DNA of 64,000 nt from Brevibacterium iodinum ATCC 49514 (GTDB taxonomy: Bacteria > Actinomycetota > Actinomycetes > Actinomycetales > Brevibacteriaceae): the NCBI RefSeq assembly GCF_900169265.1, contig NZ_FXYX01000001.1, positions 248,001 through 312,000 of the forward strand, written 5' to 3'. A program made the position numbers and the translations under genes. Below, one piece after another: positions 34,799-46,309 of the stretch (position 1 is its first letter; each line of letters starts with the position of its first letter). The notes beneath the pieces were generated by a model. It made no database searches and had not been told where the DNA came from. It saw only the letters and a program-made list of their open reading frames with translations.

Positions 34799-35257
34799 GT
34801 TTTCCCTCTCGTCCCTATTGGCTGCTCTCAGCCAACCGCCACTATCGGTCCTTGGTATCTCACGGCGAGCGTGGCGCTCGGATCTCGCTGTGAAGTCGTC
34901 ATTGCGTGAACGACCTCCACAACTGTAACCAATCGATGACTGATTGTCACGTTTTTGTCACAACCACCGGAGGGACACCGTGATGTTTTCCATAAACCCG
35001 CAGGTCAGAGGCTCAAAATGGCTTGAAATATTCGTAACATTTTCTCGTTATACGACGTGACCCAGGGGTGGAGGAACCACTCCCTGGGTCAGAGATCACA
35101 GTGATTTGTAACGAATCGGGTTTCGGGCACCCGCTCTTTCGTTACCGTTGCTCGGTCTCGTCGTTATCGAGACACAGCCCTGCCGTTACCGAGACTGCGT
35201 CTCGTCCCGTTGCTGAGACGCAGTCCCGTCGCCATCGGGCGGAGGCTTCTGAGCGTC
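34799..35257. promoter_or_regulatory. 459-base gap: leader and promoter of the NlpC/P60 gene, with repeated GTAAC motifs
   Basis: The gap is less GC-rich than its surroundings. GTAAC or its complement occurs at about 34925, 35034, 35107, 35142 and 35184. Such motifs are the core of MtrA boxes that control NlpC/P60 and rpf genes in related bacteria. About 60 bases of repeated cgttaccg/gttatcg blocks lie at 35140-35225. A hairpin at 35058-35091 separates this from the DtxR gene. No coding sequence is seen. Confidence 0.45.
35058..35091 (-). terminator. Hairpin in the gap after the DtxR-family gene
   Basis: TGACCCAGGG and CCCTGGGTCA pair, with an inner TGG/CCA extension, about 165 bases past the stop of the DtxR-family gene. 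The distance makes the assignment less certain. Confidence 0.5.
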
Positions 35258-35944
35258 TCAGCTTCGGTAGGCGAAGACGTGCGAGGCAGTCTCGACCGGC
35301 AGGTCGAGTACGTCCTGCGCGCCGGGCACCTGCACGGTGATGTATTCGCCGTTGCGCGAGATCTCGACGTCGCTGCCCGGCAGGACGCCGGCGACCTGGA
35401 ACTGCTGAAGCAGATGGATATCGACCTGCAGCGGTTCGGCCAGCCAGGCGATCGTCAGCTTCTTCGCGCCGTCCCGGCCGACTGCCGTGGCGAGGTCGAT
35501 GACGTCGGTGGTCTTCGAGACTTCGCCGCCGATGACGTCGAGTCCGGGGATCGGGTTGCCGTAGGGCCCGGTGGAGGTTTCGGAGAGCAGCGTGACGAGC
35601 TTGCGTTCGACCTGCTCGCTCATCACGTGCTCCCAGCGGCAGGCCTCGTCGTGGACGAGTTCCCATTCGAGTCCGACGACATCGGAGAGGAGACGCTCGG
35701 CCAGACGATGCTTGCGCATCACGTCGGTGGCGATCCGTCGGCCCTCCGGAGTGAGCTCGAGATGGCGGTCGTTGCCGACGTGGAGCAGTCCGTCGCGCTC
35801 CATCCGCGCCACCGTCTGTGACACGGTGGGGCCGGAGTGATCCAGGCGCTCGGCGATGCGGGCACGCAATGGCACGATCGACTGTTCCTCGAGCTCGATG
35901 ATCGATTTGAGGTACATCTCGGTTGTATCAATGAGGTCGTTCAC
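35258..35944 (-). CDS. DtxR/IdeR-family iron-dependent repressor
   Basis: 228 aa, the full three-domain length. The DNA-binding domain is LRARIAERLDHSGPTVSQTVARMERDGLLHV. The dimer/metal domain is MRKHRLAERLLSDVVGLEWELVHDEACRWEHVMSEQVERKL, which keeps the metal ligands of the DtxR ancillary and primary sites, including Cys, Glu and His of CRWEH. The SH3-like third domain ends the protein. It should repress iron uptake and siderophore genes when Fe(II) is bound. Confidence 0.93.
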   Translation of the reverse strand: MNDLIDTTEMYLKSIIELEEQSIVPLRARIAERLDHSGPTVSQTVARMERDGLLHVGNDRHLELTPEGRRIATDVMRKHRLAERLLSDVVGLEWELVHDEACRWEHVMSEQVERKLVTLLSETSTGPYGNPIPGLDVIGGEVSKTTDVIDLATAVGRDGAKKLTIAWLAEPLQVDIHLLQQFQVAGVLPGSDVEISRNGEYITVQVPGAQDVLDLPVETASHVFAYRS

Positions 35945-36207
35945 TTCTGACCAGCCACTCCACTCTTCGTCTTCAGGTCGTTTCGACCGTTACAGGCATT
36001 GTCACCATTTCGGGTCGTTCCGACCCTGCCCCGCCCCGCACAGGCGATCCCGTTCGCGGCCGTTGCGATCTGCCCCAATCCTATCGTGCGTTCAGCAAAT
36101 CCCGTGAGTCGAGGAATCGCCCCGTGCCGGACGCGGCTTCGGTCGCCGCCTGACGGCTCGACCGGGGTGCGCATCTGCCCGCGCGGGAGGAATTCGCACC
36201 GGCTGGC

Positions 36208-37674
36208 TCAGCCCGCATTCGTGTAGGTCGTCTTGTGCACTGTGAAGAACTCGCGTGCCGCCCGAGCCTGTTCGCGGGGGCCATAGCTCGACCCTTTCCG
36301 TCCGCCGAAGGACACGTGATAATCCACTCCTGCCGTCGGGGCGTTGACCATGACCATTCCAGCATCGGCGTAACGCTTGAAGTGGGTCGAATATTTCAGG
36401 GAGGTCGTGAAGATGCCCGCGGACAGTCCGAACTCGGTGTCGTTGGCCACGGCCAGCGCTTCGTTGTAGTCGGCAACCTCGATCACCGAGGCGACCGGAC
36501 CGAAGACCTCTTCGACGTTGATCGTGTCGCCCGGCTTCGTGCCCGTGACGAGCGCGGGGGCGAGGAAATACCCCTCCGTGTCCGAATCGATGAGCTCACC
36601 ACCGGTGACCTCCCCGCCTTCGACTCGCGCCTTGGCGATGTAGTCGAGGTCCTGGTCAAGCTGGGTCCGGGAGACCACGGGTCCGATTGCGACGCCCTCG
36701 GCGCGGGCGTCTCCGACGGTCAGCGCCGCCATCTTCTCCTTGAGCAGCGCGACGAATTCGTCGTGCACATCGGAGGTGACGATGAGGCGGGAGGACGCGG
36801 TGCAGCGCTGACCGGTGGAGAAGAAGGCTCCGTTGATCGCGGCCTCGGCGGCCGGTTCGAGGTCGGCGTCGCCGAGCACGACGAGCGGATTCTTCCCGCC
36901 CATCTCGCACTGCACCCTGATCTGGTGGGCCGCAGCCGATGCGATGACGGACCGTCCGACGGCGACGGATCCGGTGAAAGTCACGGCGTCGACCTTCGCC
37001 GAGGTGGTCAGTGCGTCCCCGACCACGGAGCCCGGCCCCATGACGAGGTTGAGGACCCCATCGGGCAGTCCCGCCTCGGCGAGGATATCGACCAGCGCGT
37101 ACGCACTGGCGGGGACGAGTTCGGCAGGTTTGAACACGATCGTGTTGCCGAAGGCCAGAGCCGGGGCGATCTTCCAGGCCGGGATGGCGATGGGGAAGTT
37201 CCACGGGGTGATGATGCCGATGACGCCGATGGGCTCGTGCGTCATCTCGGCCATGAGCCCGGGGCGGACCGAGTCGACGACCTCACCGGTGTTGCGGATG
37301 GTCTCGCCGGCGAAGAACTTGAAGATCTGGGAGGCGCGCAGCACCTCGCCCTCGGCTTCGGCGAGCTGTTTGCCCTCTTCCCGGGCTAGCAGATCGCCGA
37401 GTTCGTCGGCGCGTTCGGCGATGAGGCTGCCGGCCTTGTCGAGGATAGCGAATCGCTGCTGTGAGCCGAGGTCCACCCAGGCCGGGGCGGCAGCGCGGGC
37501 GGCATCGATCGCCGAGGCGACCGTGGCGGCATCCGCGCGGGCGTAGCGGCCGATCACATCGGAAGGATCGGACGGGTTCGTATTCGTCGACCGATCATCG
37601 CTGGGCACCCGTGCGCCGCCGATGAGGTTGTCGAACACGGCGTCAGGTCCGTACTGGGTACTGGAAGTGGTCAT
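36208..37674 (-). CDS. Aldehyde dehydrogenase, 2-oxoglutarate semialdehyde dehydrogenase-like
   Basis: About 488 aa. Motifs in order: IGIITPWNFPIAIPAWKIAPAL, VTFTGSVAVGRSV, VQCEMGGKNPLVVL (general-base Glu), FFSTGQRCTASSRLIV (catalytic Cys) and VNAPTAGVDYHVSFGGRKGSSYG. The last segment and the VQCEMGGKNP form fit the alpha-ketoglutaric semialdehyde dehydrogenase group, used in sugar acid or hydroxyproline breakdown. The substrate is inferred. The start at 37674 follows AAAGGAG. The frame continues upstream into pdxH sequence but is not coding there. Confidence 0.82.
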   Translation of the reverse strand: MTTSSTQYGPDAVFDNLIGGARVPSDDRSTNTNPSDPSDVIGRYARADAATVASAIDAARAAAPAWVDLGSQQRFAILDKAGSLIAERADELGDLLAREEGKQLAEAEGEVLRASQIFKFFAGETIRNTGEVVDSVRPGLMAEMTHEPIGVIGIITPWNFPIAIPAWKIAPALAFGNTIVFKPAELVPASAYALVDILAEAGLPDGVLNLVMGPGSVVGDALTTSAKVDAVTFTGSVAVGRSVIASAAAHQIRVQCEMGGKNPLVVLGDADLEPAAEAAINGAFFSTGQRCTASSRLIVTSDVHDEFVALLKEKMAALTVGDARAEGVAIGPVVSRTQLDQDLDYIAKARVEGGEVTGGELIDSDTEGYFLAPALVTGTKPGDTINVEEVFGPVASVIEVADYNEALAVANDTEFGLSAGIFTTSLKYSTHFKRYADAGMVMVNAPTAGVDYHVSFGGRKGSSYGPREQARAAREFFTVHKTTYTNAG

Positions 37675-37816
37675 GGGTGCTCCTTTGCATCGTCTGCGCC
37701 CGGATGCGGCGCGCATGTTGTGACCATTCTGCTGGGTGGCCGGCACCCTGTGCTGATTCGTTCTGCAACACGGAAGGTCAGTGCCCTGGGGCAGAACCTC
37801 AGGAGGGGGCAGTGCC

Positions 37817-39852
<2,036 letters not shown>

Positions 39853-40190
39853 CGCAGAGCCGCGGCAGCACAGTCGCGATTAGTCGCGTCTGCGCGGCCA
39901 TGAGCACGGCGCACAAGCGACTTCCCAACGACGTCCGCGCAATTTCTCCACTTAGTGCCATAACCTCCCGTTGCTACCGGAGGTTATGGCACTCAGTGTG
40001 TCGGATGCGCTGGCCGCGGTAGGAGAAGCCGCTGCGGGTGCAAGCTGACACTAATCGTGAGGGATGCTCAGGTAATGGTGAGGGATGCTGACGTACCTGG
40101 CGTGGCTTCGAGCAACCCTCACCCTTCGCGACAGAACACTCCACTGCAACGATGCAGTTAAGCCCTAAGGGTGACGGATGCTTGCGAGTC
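39853..40190. other. 338-base gap between convergent genes with two hairpins
   Basis: No coding sequence is seen. A perfect dyad at 39954-39993 (AGTGCCATAACCTCC and complement, loop CGTTGCTACC) is the likely serC terminator. TGAGGGATGCT occurs twice (about 40058 and 40079), and the second copy can pair with AGCAACCCTCA near 40117, a likely terminator for the DUF456 gene. Confidence 0.65.
39954..39993 (+). terminator. Terminator hairpin downstream of serC
   Basis: 15-base perfect arms around a 10-base loop, about 100 bases past the serC stop; the flanks CACTT and CAGTG extend the symmetry. Confidence 0.65.
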
Positions 40191-40688
40191 TCAGGCGAAG
40201 AAGTGGATGAGGACGCCGACGCCGAAGGTGATGCCGGCGAGCATCGCGAGGATGAACTCGATGCCCGCGCCGATGCCGATCGCCTTGATCGACTCCCAGC
40301 TGGAGTTCCACGCCGTCTTTCCGTCCTTGAGGCGGGAATACTCGGCGAGGTAGAGGCCGGCGACGAAGCCGATCGGCAGGCCCAGCACCGGAATGACGAA
40401 GAAGCCGATGACGGCGAGCACCCCGCCCAGCAGCACCGAGGAGTTCGGCACCTGCATGGACTTGAGTCTGCGGCCCGTGAGCACGAGCGAGGCGCTCATC
40501 CCGGCCGCGACGAACACGGCGACGATGGCGAAGATGATCCACGCGGTCGGTCCGCCGATGATGATCGCCCAGATGAGCACCGCGATGGCGATGAGGATCG
40601 ACCCGGGCAGCACCGGCACGATGATGCCCAGACAGCCGACAAGGATCGCCAGGCCGACGAGCACCGAGGTGATGATGTCAGTTGTCAC
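40191..40688 (-). CDS. DUF456 membrane protein
   Basis: 165 aa, nearly all hydrophobic, with about five membrane segments. The glycine-rich pattern (LVGCLGIIVPVLPGSILIAIAVLIWA, then GVLAVIGFFVIPVLGLPIGFVAGLYLAEYSR and the C-terminal GIGAGIEFILAMLAGITFGVGVLIHFF) is that of DUF456, named for its repeated Gly-zipper segments. The function is unknown. Confidence 0.85.
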   Translation of the reverse strand: MTTDIITSVLVGLAILVGCLGIIVPVLPGSILIAIAVLIWAIIIGGPTAWIIFAIVAVFVAAGMSASLVLTGRRLKSMQVPNSSVLLGGVLAVIGFFVIPVLGLPIGFVAGLYLAEYSRLKDGKTAWNSSWESIKAIGIGAGIEFILAMLAGITFGVGVLIHFFA

Positions 40689-40828
40689 AGTCCGTCCGTT
40701 TCCATCGCTCGACCCTCGAATCCCTCGCCGAGGCGGTCGATCGAAATTCTATGACACGAACCTCCGGGCCCGCCGAGTGCCTGCCCTGCCGATGCCGCCC
40801 CACGAGCAAACCCGCTCACTCGAACCCG

Positions 40829-42106
40829 TCAGTCTCCGCTGCCGCCCGGCGGCCTGCCCTGATAGCTCATGTGCAGCCGGATCCGCGACTTCGGATCCCG
40901 GTGGAGCCGCAGGTCCTTGGCCATGATCATCCACAGCAGCCCCACGGCGAAGGCGATGATCCCGGAGGCGGCTCCGACGACGAGCGCCATCCGCGGTCCG
41001 AAGGCATCGGCGACCCAGCCGGCCAGGGGTGCCCCGATCGGGGTGCCGCCCATGACGACGGCCGCGTAGATGGCCATGACTCGGCCGCGGTAGTTCGGCG
41101 CGGTGGTCGTCTGCACATAGGCGTTCGCCGAAGTCATCATCGTCAGCGATGCGAAGCCGACGAACATGAGCGAGGCGGCGAAGAGGTAGTAGTTGGGCAT
41201 CAGCGATGCCACTCCGACGGCCACACCGAATCCGCCGGCGGCGCCGAAGATGAAGCGCAGGCGGGGTCTCTCACGCCTGGCCGAGGCGAGCGCCCCGGTC
41301 ACGGACCCGATGGCCATGACGGAGTTGAGCAGACCGAAGCCGCTGGCATCCTTGCCGAATTCGATCTTCGCCATCGTCGCCGTGTAGATGTTGAAGTTGA
41401 ATCCGAAGGTCGCGACGATGAACAGCACGACGAGCACGACCGTGATGTCCGGGCGTCTGCGCAGATATTTCAGTCCGCCGAGGACACCGCCCTTGCCGCG
41501 TCGACCGGAAGGATGCAGCTTCGACTTGTCGAGCCGGAGGAGCACGGTGAGCGTCGCCGCGAAGCCGAGGCCGCTGATGAGGAAGACGGGACCGGGTCCG
41601 ATGACGGCGGTGAGCACACCGGCCACGGCGGGCCCGATCATGCGGGCGCCGTTGAAGGACGCCGAGTTGAGGCTGACGGCGTTCGGCAGCAGCTTCTCAC
41701 CGACGAGTTCGGAGACGAAGGCCTGCCTGGCCGGGTTGTCCAGGGTCGTGAGCATCCCGAGCGTGAAAGCGAGCACGTAGACGTGCCAGAGGACGATGAC
41801 GTCGGTGATGGTGAGGACGAAGAGGACGAGTCCGATGAATCCCAGCAGCGCCTGGGTGACCATGAGCAGACGCCGTTTGTCGAACTTGTCGACGAGGTTT
41901 CCCGCGAACGGGAACATGATCAGCTGCGGTCCCAGCTGCAGCGCCATGGTGAGGCCCAACGCCGAAGCGTTGTTGTCCGTGAGCATGGTCAGGACGATCC
42001 AGTCCTGCGCCGTGCGCTGCATCCATGTCCCGGTGTTGGAGATCAGGGCACCGGCGAACCAGTGCCGGTAGTTCGGCTCCGACAGCGACCGGAACATCTG
42101 GGACAT
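40829..42106 (-). CDS. MFS exporter, MFS_3/EntS-like
   Basis: 425 aa with 12 membrane segments. MSQMFRSLSEPNYRHWFAGALISNTGTWMQRTAQDWIVL is the classic start of the MFS_3 group, and LDNPARQAFVSELVGEKLLPNAVSLNSASFNGARMIGPAVAG is its central signature. Relatives export siderophores, drugs or unknown metabolites. Substrate is unknown. It ends the csp, DUF3027, MFS series on this strand, with only 8 bases between this gene's start and the DUF3027 stop. Confidence 0.85.
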   Translation of the reverse strand: MSQMFRSLSEPNYRHWFAGALISNTGTWMQRTAQDWIVLTMLTDNNASALGLTMALQLGPQLIMFPFAGNLVDKFDKRRLLMVTQALLGFIGLVLFVLTITDVIVLWHVYVLAFTLGMLTTLDNPARQAFVSELVGEKLLPNAVSLNSASFNGARMIGPAVAGVLTAVIGPGPVFLISGLGFAATLTVLLRLDKSKLHPSGRRGKGGVLGGLKYLRRRPDITVVLVVLFIVATFGFNFNIYTATMAKIEFGKDASGFGLLNSVMAIGSVTGALASARRERPRLRFIFGAAGGFGVAVGVASLMPNYYLFAASLMFVGFASLTMMTSANAYVQTTTAPNYRGRVMAIYAAVVMGGTPIGAPLAGWVADAFGPRMALVVGAASGIIAFAVGLLWMIMAKDLRLHRDPKSRIRLHMSYQGRPPGGSGD

Positions 42107-42114
42107 CGAGTGGT

Positions 42115-43071
42115 TCAGCCCTCCTGGAACTCGAGCTCGCCGGAGTAGTCGTCGACGACTGCTTCAGCAGGCTCGTTGTTCGGCCGGCTCACGTCGGTCT
42201 CCGAATGCGCACCGCACCCGGATTCGAGTCCGACCACGCGACCGTCGAACGGCGACCACGCATTGGCGCAGACCCCGAACTTCTGACGCAGCGATCCGGC
42301 GATCGGCATGAGGTAGCCGCAGCTGCCGCAGTGTCCGGCCGCGCGTGAGGCGAACTCGCTGTCGGGTCCGGCATCGGATTCCGACCACCGGCTTGCGGCC
42401 GCGCTCAGCCCGTCGGAGGAGAGCACGCGTTCACGACCGAGACCGAATTCGAAGTTCTGGATCTGGTCGATGTTGTCTGCCGAATTGTCCTCGGTCTGCT
42501 GGAAGCCCGGCTGCAGGTTCGGATCCTGATCGAGCTTCGGCAGAGTGTCCCGCGGGCCCAAATCGCCGGGTTCGAGTCGTTCCTCCCACGGCACCCATTC
42601 GGGGGCGACGAGAGCATCGGGTCCGGGCAGAAGCGCGGTTTCGCAGACCGTGACCTTCTTCGCGCGCGGAGCGCGGGCGAGCACGGCCACCCACCGCCAA
42701 CCGCGGTAGGTCGGGTCGGTGCACACGAAGTAGTGGGTGACCAGGCGAGTCGCCTCGGCCACGGTGCCCAGGTGTTCGCCGACGACGGCAGTGCCGGCCA
42801 CCTCGGTGATGGCGGTGCGGGCGATGTCGATCGCCGCGGCCAGCTGGGTGTCGAGGACGACCTTCTCCGTGCCCGATCGCGGACGACCGGTCTTCGATGC
42901 CTTCGCCGAGGCGACCGTGCCGGAATCCGCGGCGACCGCACTTCCAGCGGCGGTCGATTCGCCCGCAGCGGCGGGCACATCGCTGCCCGGGGCCTCGGTG
43001 GTCTGTTCGGCGTCGTTCTCGGCGGGCGCGGCTGTCTGCCGGGCCAGCCAATCACTGAACAGTGATGACAT
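42115..43071 (-). CDS. DUF3027 protein
   Basis: 318 aa. The N-terminal 60 residues are Ala/Glu-rich and disordered. The conserved part runs from LDTQLAAAIDIARTAITEVAG through VTHYFVCTDPTYRGWRWVAVLARAPRAKKVTVCET and LVAPEWVPWEERLEPGDLGPRD. The C-terminus has a zinc-ribbon-like CGSCGYLMPI with a later CANAWSPFDG, plus ESGCGAHSE. It is an actinobacterial family of unknown role that travels with this cold-shock gene. Its ATG shares a base with the stop of the cold-shock gene, so it is probably co-translated. Confidence 0.88.
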   Translation of the reverse strand: MSSLFSDWLARQTAAPAENDAEQTTEAPGSDVPAAAGESTAAGSAVAADSGTVASAKASKTGRPRSGTEKVVLDTQLAAAIDIARTAITEVAGTAVVGEHLGTVAEATRLVTHYFVCTDPTYRGWRWVAVLARAPRAKKVTVCETALLPGPDALVAPEWVPWEERLEPGDLGPRDTLPKLDQDPNLQPGFQQTEDNSADNIDQIQNFEFGLGRERVLSSDGLSAAASRWSESDAGPDSEFASRAAGHCGSCGYLMPIAGSLRQKFGVCANAWSPFDGRVVGLESGCGAHSETDVSRPNNEPAEAVVDDYSGELEFQEG

Positions 43072-43451
43072 CAGGACTCCAAATCGTCGGCAATCGCCCG
43101 CAGCAGGCTGGCGACCTTGTTCCCATGGGTGGGGTCCGGGTAACGGCCGTGCTGCAGTCCGTTGTTGAGGTCATCCAAAACTTTGATGACATCTTCAACC
43201 ATAACTGCCATGTCCACGGCCGGACGTCGGCGGGCCTTGGCGACTTTGCCGGGAGTGGTGATCGGGCGGGCCTTGAGCACCTGCGCTCCCCGGCGGGAAT
43301 CGACGACATCGTATTCGAGCCGGGTGCCCTTGGTGACTTCGACTCCCTCGGGCAGCACGGAGGAATGGAGGAAGGCCTGCGAGCCGTCCTCGGCGATGAC
43401 GAAGCCGAAGCCCTTGTCGGCATCGAACCATTTCACGCGTCCGGTGGGCAT
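43071..43451 (-). CDS. Cold-shock domain protein with C-terminal extension
   Basis: 126 aa. The first 65 residues form a cold-shock domain: GRVKWFDADKGFGFVIAEDG (RNP1 KGFGFV) and AFLHSSVL (a variant RNP2). A further 60 residues (KARRRPAVDMAVMVEDVIKVLDDLNNGLQHG) form a helical tail not found in short Csp proteins. It should bind single-stranded RNA or DNA. It is followed by DUF3027 with overlapping stop and start. Confidence 0.88.
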   Translation of the reverse strand: MPTGRVKWFDADKGFGFVIAEDGSQAFLHSSVLPEGVEVTKGTRLEYDVVDSRRGAQVLKARPITTPGKVAKARRRPAVDMAVMVEDVIKVLDDLNNGLQHGRYPDPTHGNKVASLLRAIADDLES

Positions 43452-43858
43452 GATGTCCTTTCTGTCTGTTCGTACCCGCTGAAGCGGGCTGATCGTACGG
43501 TGCCCGCAGGTGCGGGCCGTGTGTCGGTCGGCTGCGGAGTCGGATTCCGCGGCCGGGAAGCAGGTCGGGTGGTGTGGTCGCTGTGCTCGTGTGCCCTCAT
43601 TGCCGTCGGTCGGACTCTGCCGACTGCGGGACCGAGGGCATCGCGTCGCCGCTGTGATCCCTGGCTCTCACCTGTCCGTGGAGGTCACGTGCAGGGTGGC
43701 GGTGAGCACCTTGTCCGCGGCGGGAGATCACGGGGGACGTGCGCGCTTGGATGGTCGGCCGCCTCGGCGAGGTGGGGATCCGCACCGCCTGGATCACACT
43801 GTGCGGGTGGGGCTCATGCCCGTACCCGAACCTGCGGGGTGAGGCATGAGTGATGGTT
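43452..43858. other. 407-base gap upstream of the cold-shock gene
   Basis: Both flanking genes are on the minus strand. The gap probably contains the long 5' untranslated leader usual for cold-shock genes. Near the gene are small hairpins (CCCGCTGAAGCGGG at about 43478 and GCCCGCAGGTGCGGGC at about 43502). A CCGCCTCGG motif lies at about 43761. Small open frames here have unconvincing composition. Confidence 0.5.
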
Positions 43859-44089
43859 TCAGCGGTGGCCCACCCCGGTCTGTCTGCGTCGGATGGCGGC
43901 TCGGATCATGGCCACGCAGGCGAGGATGACGGCGATGGGCACGAGGATCATGGGCAGGTAGGTCAGCAGCGGACTGGGCGTCAGTCCCATCCAGGCCTGG
44001 CCGAGGACGCCGATGAGGCCAAGCGCCCCGATGGCTGCGGCGGCAACCGCGGCGACGACGATGGTCGTGTCGACTCGAGTGGCTGACAA
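43859..44089 (-). CDS. Small two-segment membrane protein
   Basis: About 76 aa. Two hydrophobic segments (IVVAAVAAAAIGALGLIGVLG and YLPMILVPIAVILACVAMI) are followed by a basic end RAAIRRRQTGVGHR. The TTG at 44089 is preferred as start because AAGGAC lies at the right distance; an ATG at 44134 would add 15 polar residues. Related small proteins occur at this spot next to the helicase genes in actinobacteria; function unknown. Confidence 0.6.
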   Translation of the reverse strand: MSATRVDTTIVVAAVAAAAIGALGLIGVLGQAWMGLTPSPLLTYLPMILVPIAVILACVAMIRAAIRRRQTGVGHR

Positions 44090-44162
44090 TGCGCGTCCTT
44101 CCGTCCGATCTCTGATCCTTCTCTGCGCCACCATTGTACCCCTCGCGATAGACTGATCTGCG

Positions 44163-46307
44163 ATGTCAATGACCTTCAGCCAGTGGCTGTCCCACAGTGC
44201 AGATGCCGACTTCGAGTCCTTCGTCCGGACCCGTCGCGACCTCCTCCAACCCGAGTCCCCGACGATGGCGGCGCTGGCCGCGGCCGCGTCCTCGCGCATC
44301 GGGGTCTCCCGCGGCATCGAAGCCCTCGATGCGCAGTCGCTCGAGGTCTTCATCGCCTTGGCCAAGGCGGCCCGGACGACGCCGGAGATCAAGATCACGG
44401 GCAATCCGCATATCGATCCCGCACTCGCCGAGGCGGCCCTGCCCCGACTGCGCGACCTCGGCCTGGCATGGCCGGCCGGTGGGGAGGCCGATTCGGGTGG
44501 GTCTGGTGGATCTGCGGGGTCTGCTGGGTCTGCTGGGTCTGCGGTTGGGGGCGTATGGAAGATCCAGTCCGAGGCCATCACCCTGCTGCCCACCTCGGCG
44601 GCCGAAACTGCCAGGGCATATCCGTGGCAGATCGACCCCGCATCGATCGATTCGAGCGCGGCCACGATCGGTCAACCTCTCATCCACAACAGCGAAGAGG
44701 CCGCCGTGGCCGAGGTCATCTCATCCCTGCGCGGCCTCGTCGATGAGCTCGCCGCCTCCCCGATCTCCCGGCTGATCAGCGGCGGCATCTCGAAACGGGA
44801 CGTCTCCCGACTCGCCCGCACCCTCGAACTGGGTCTCGAGCAGACGATCACCCTGCTGCAGGCGGCGAAATCGCTGCACCTCATCGGGGTCCTCGACGAT
44901 GCGCTCGATCCGCAGTGGACGGCCGCCGATGATGCCGATTCCGCTCTCGCCCGCGATCGTGCCGAGCTGTGGGCAGCGCTGGTCGGGGCGTGGCTGCGCG
45001 ATCTGCTCGACGTCACGCAGCTGGCGGCGGGGGCGAGCGAGAACGAACGCCTCACGGTGCTCGCTGCTCCGAAGAAGTCCCTGTTCAAGGGCTATGGGCT
45101 GTCGGCGCCGGCGATGCCGCTGCTGCGCTTCGCCGTGCTCTCCGTCCTGCACGACATCGGTCTGGGGTCAGCACGGTCGGCAGGGTGGATCCATGCCGAG
45201 GTGCTGCGTCGGCATCCGCTGCTGCCGGCACACGAATTCGCGATGACCGAGGCCGTTCTCCATACCTGTGTGAGTTTCGGGTTGGCGACGACTCCGCTGC
45301 AGGAGCCGGATCATTTCGGTCCGAGCCGGTTCGGACTCCGTCTGGCCGCCGGACTGGATCGGGCGATGGCCGAGCATGCCGAGCAGGACCCCTCGATCCT
45401 GCCGTTGGGTGTGTCCGTCGAGGCCCTGACAGTGCCCGGCGATGTCATCGCCGCGGTCACCGAGGGGCTCGGGGCCGAGGTCGACACAGTGCTCATCCAG
45501 TCCGATCTCACCGCTGTGGCGACCGGCCCGATCGAGCCGCGGGTCCACCATATTCTGCGCAGGTACGCCGTCGTCGAGGCACGCGGCCAGGGCACCGTCT
45601 ATCGCATCGACGCCGAGACCATCGAGGACACCATGCAGTCCGGTCTCACCCCGGAGGAGGCCTTGGCCGAACTCGCGGGCATCAGTGCCGAAGAGCTGCC
45701 GTCGACCTTGGAATTCCTCGTGCAGAACACGGCCTCGAAGCTGCGGCGGGTGCGTGTGGCAGTGGCCAGGGCGGTGCTCATCGTCGACGACCCGGTCGAC
45801 CTCGATGTCATCCTCTCCGATCAGGCGATGATGCCAGCCGGTCTCGAACGTCTGGTTCCGACCGTGGCGATCGCTCAGCTGGGCCCGGAGCGCACGATGC
45901 ACCTGCTCGAGGCCGGGGATCATCATGCCCTGCTGCATTCGGCGGCGGGGCCGGTGCGGAAGCGCCGAGTGATCACCGAATCGGAACCCGAGGTCAGCGT
46001 GAGGCGACGTCCGCGGGTCAGCGACGGCCACCTCGGCGAATATATTCGGATCCTGCGGTCCGCACCGACGGCGGCCGCCCAGGTGAGCACGGATGAGCCT
46101 TTGGGGCATATGGATCGGCTGCGGGAAGCGGCGGAGGAGAAGCGTCGCGTGCTCATTCGGATCGCGGATTCCCACGGCAAGGAACGGACGATCGAGATGC
46201 TGCCGACCACCCTCAACGCCGGCCGCGTCCGCGGAGTGGTGACGACCACCGGCGCCGAGGCCTCCCTGTCCGTCGCCCGCATCGTCTCCGTAGACCCCTC
46301 CCCTTAA
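44163..46307 (+). CDS. Helicase-associated protein (Helicase_C_3/XPB-Ssl2-like)
   Basis: 714 aa. The N-terminus MSMTFSQWLSHSADADFESFVRTRRDLL and the C-terminal region (VSVEALTVPGDVIAAV, SGLTPEEALAELAGISAEELPSTLEFLVQN and HLLEAGDHHALLHSAAGPVRKRRV) fit the actinobacterial family annotated as helicase-associated or Helicase_C_3. No Walker motifs are present, so it is not itself a helicase. It lies directly upstream of xpb, its usual partner, with a family A palindrome between. A Gly/Ser/Ala run at about residues 111-128 comes from 9-bp DNA repeats. Confidence 0.82.
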   Translation: MSMTFSQWLSHSADADFESFVRTRRDLLQPESPTMAALAAAASSRIGVSRGIEALDAQSLEVFIALAKAARTTPEIKITGNPHIDPALAEAALPRLRDLGLAWPAGGEADSGGSGGSAGSAGSAGSAVGGVWKIQSEAITLLPTSAAETARAYPWQIDPASIDSSAATIGQPLIHNSEEAAVAEVISSLRGLVDELAASPISRLISGGISKRDVSRLARTLELGLEQTITLLQAAKSLHLIGVLDDALDPQWTAADDADSALARDRAELWAALVGAWLRDLLDVTQLAAGASENERLTVLAAPKKSLFKGYGLSAPAMPLLRFAVLSVLHDIGLGSARSAGWIHAEVLRRHPLLPAHEFAMTEAVLHTCVSFGLATTPLQEPDHFGPSRFGLRLAAGLDRAMAEHAEQDPSILPLGVSVEALTVPGDVIAAVTEGLGAEVDTVLIQSDLTAVATGPIEPRVHHILRRYAVVEARGQGTVYRIDAETIEDTMQSGLTPEEALAELAGISAEELPSTLEFLVQNTASKLRRVRVAVARAVLIVDDPVDLDVILSDQAMMPAGLERLVPTVAIAQLGPERTMHLLEAGDHHALLHSAAGPVRKRRVITESEPEVSVRRRPRVSDGHLGEYIRILRSAPTAAAQVSTDEPLGHMDRLREAAEEKRRVLIRIADSHGKERTIEMLPTTLNAGRVRGVVTTTGAEASLSVARIVSVDPSP

Positions 46308-46309
46308 TT

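Noticed and set aside
34799..35060. Possible c-di-AMP (ydaO-type) riboswitch before the NlpC/P60 gene
   Set aside because: The gene class and long leader fit, but I cannot find the conserved core helices and loops on the minus strand. A covariance-model search would decide; a clear hit would overturn this.
43510..43842. Plus-strand frame of 110 codons in the gap before the cold-shock gene
   Set aside because: Arg/Ser/Gly-rich composition, no ribosome binding site, and it lies antisense to the probable cold-shock leader.
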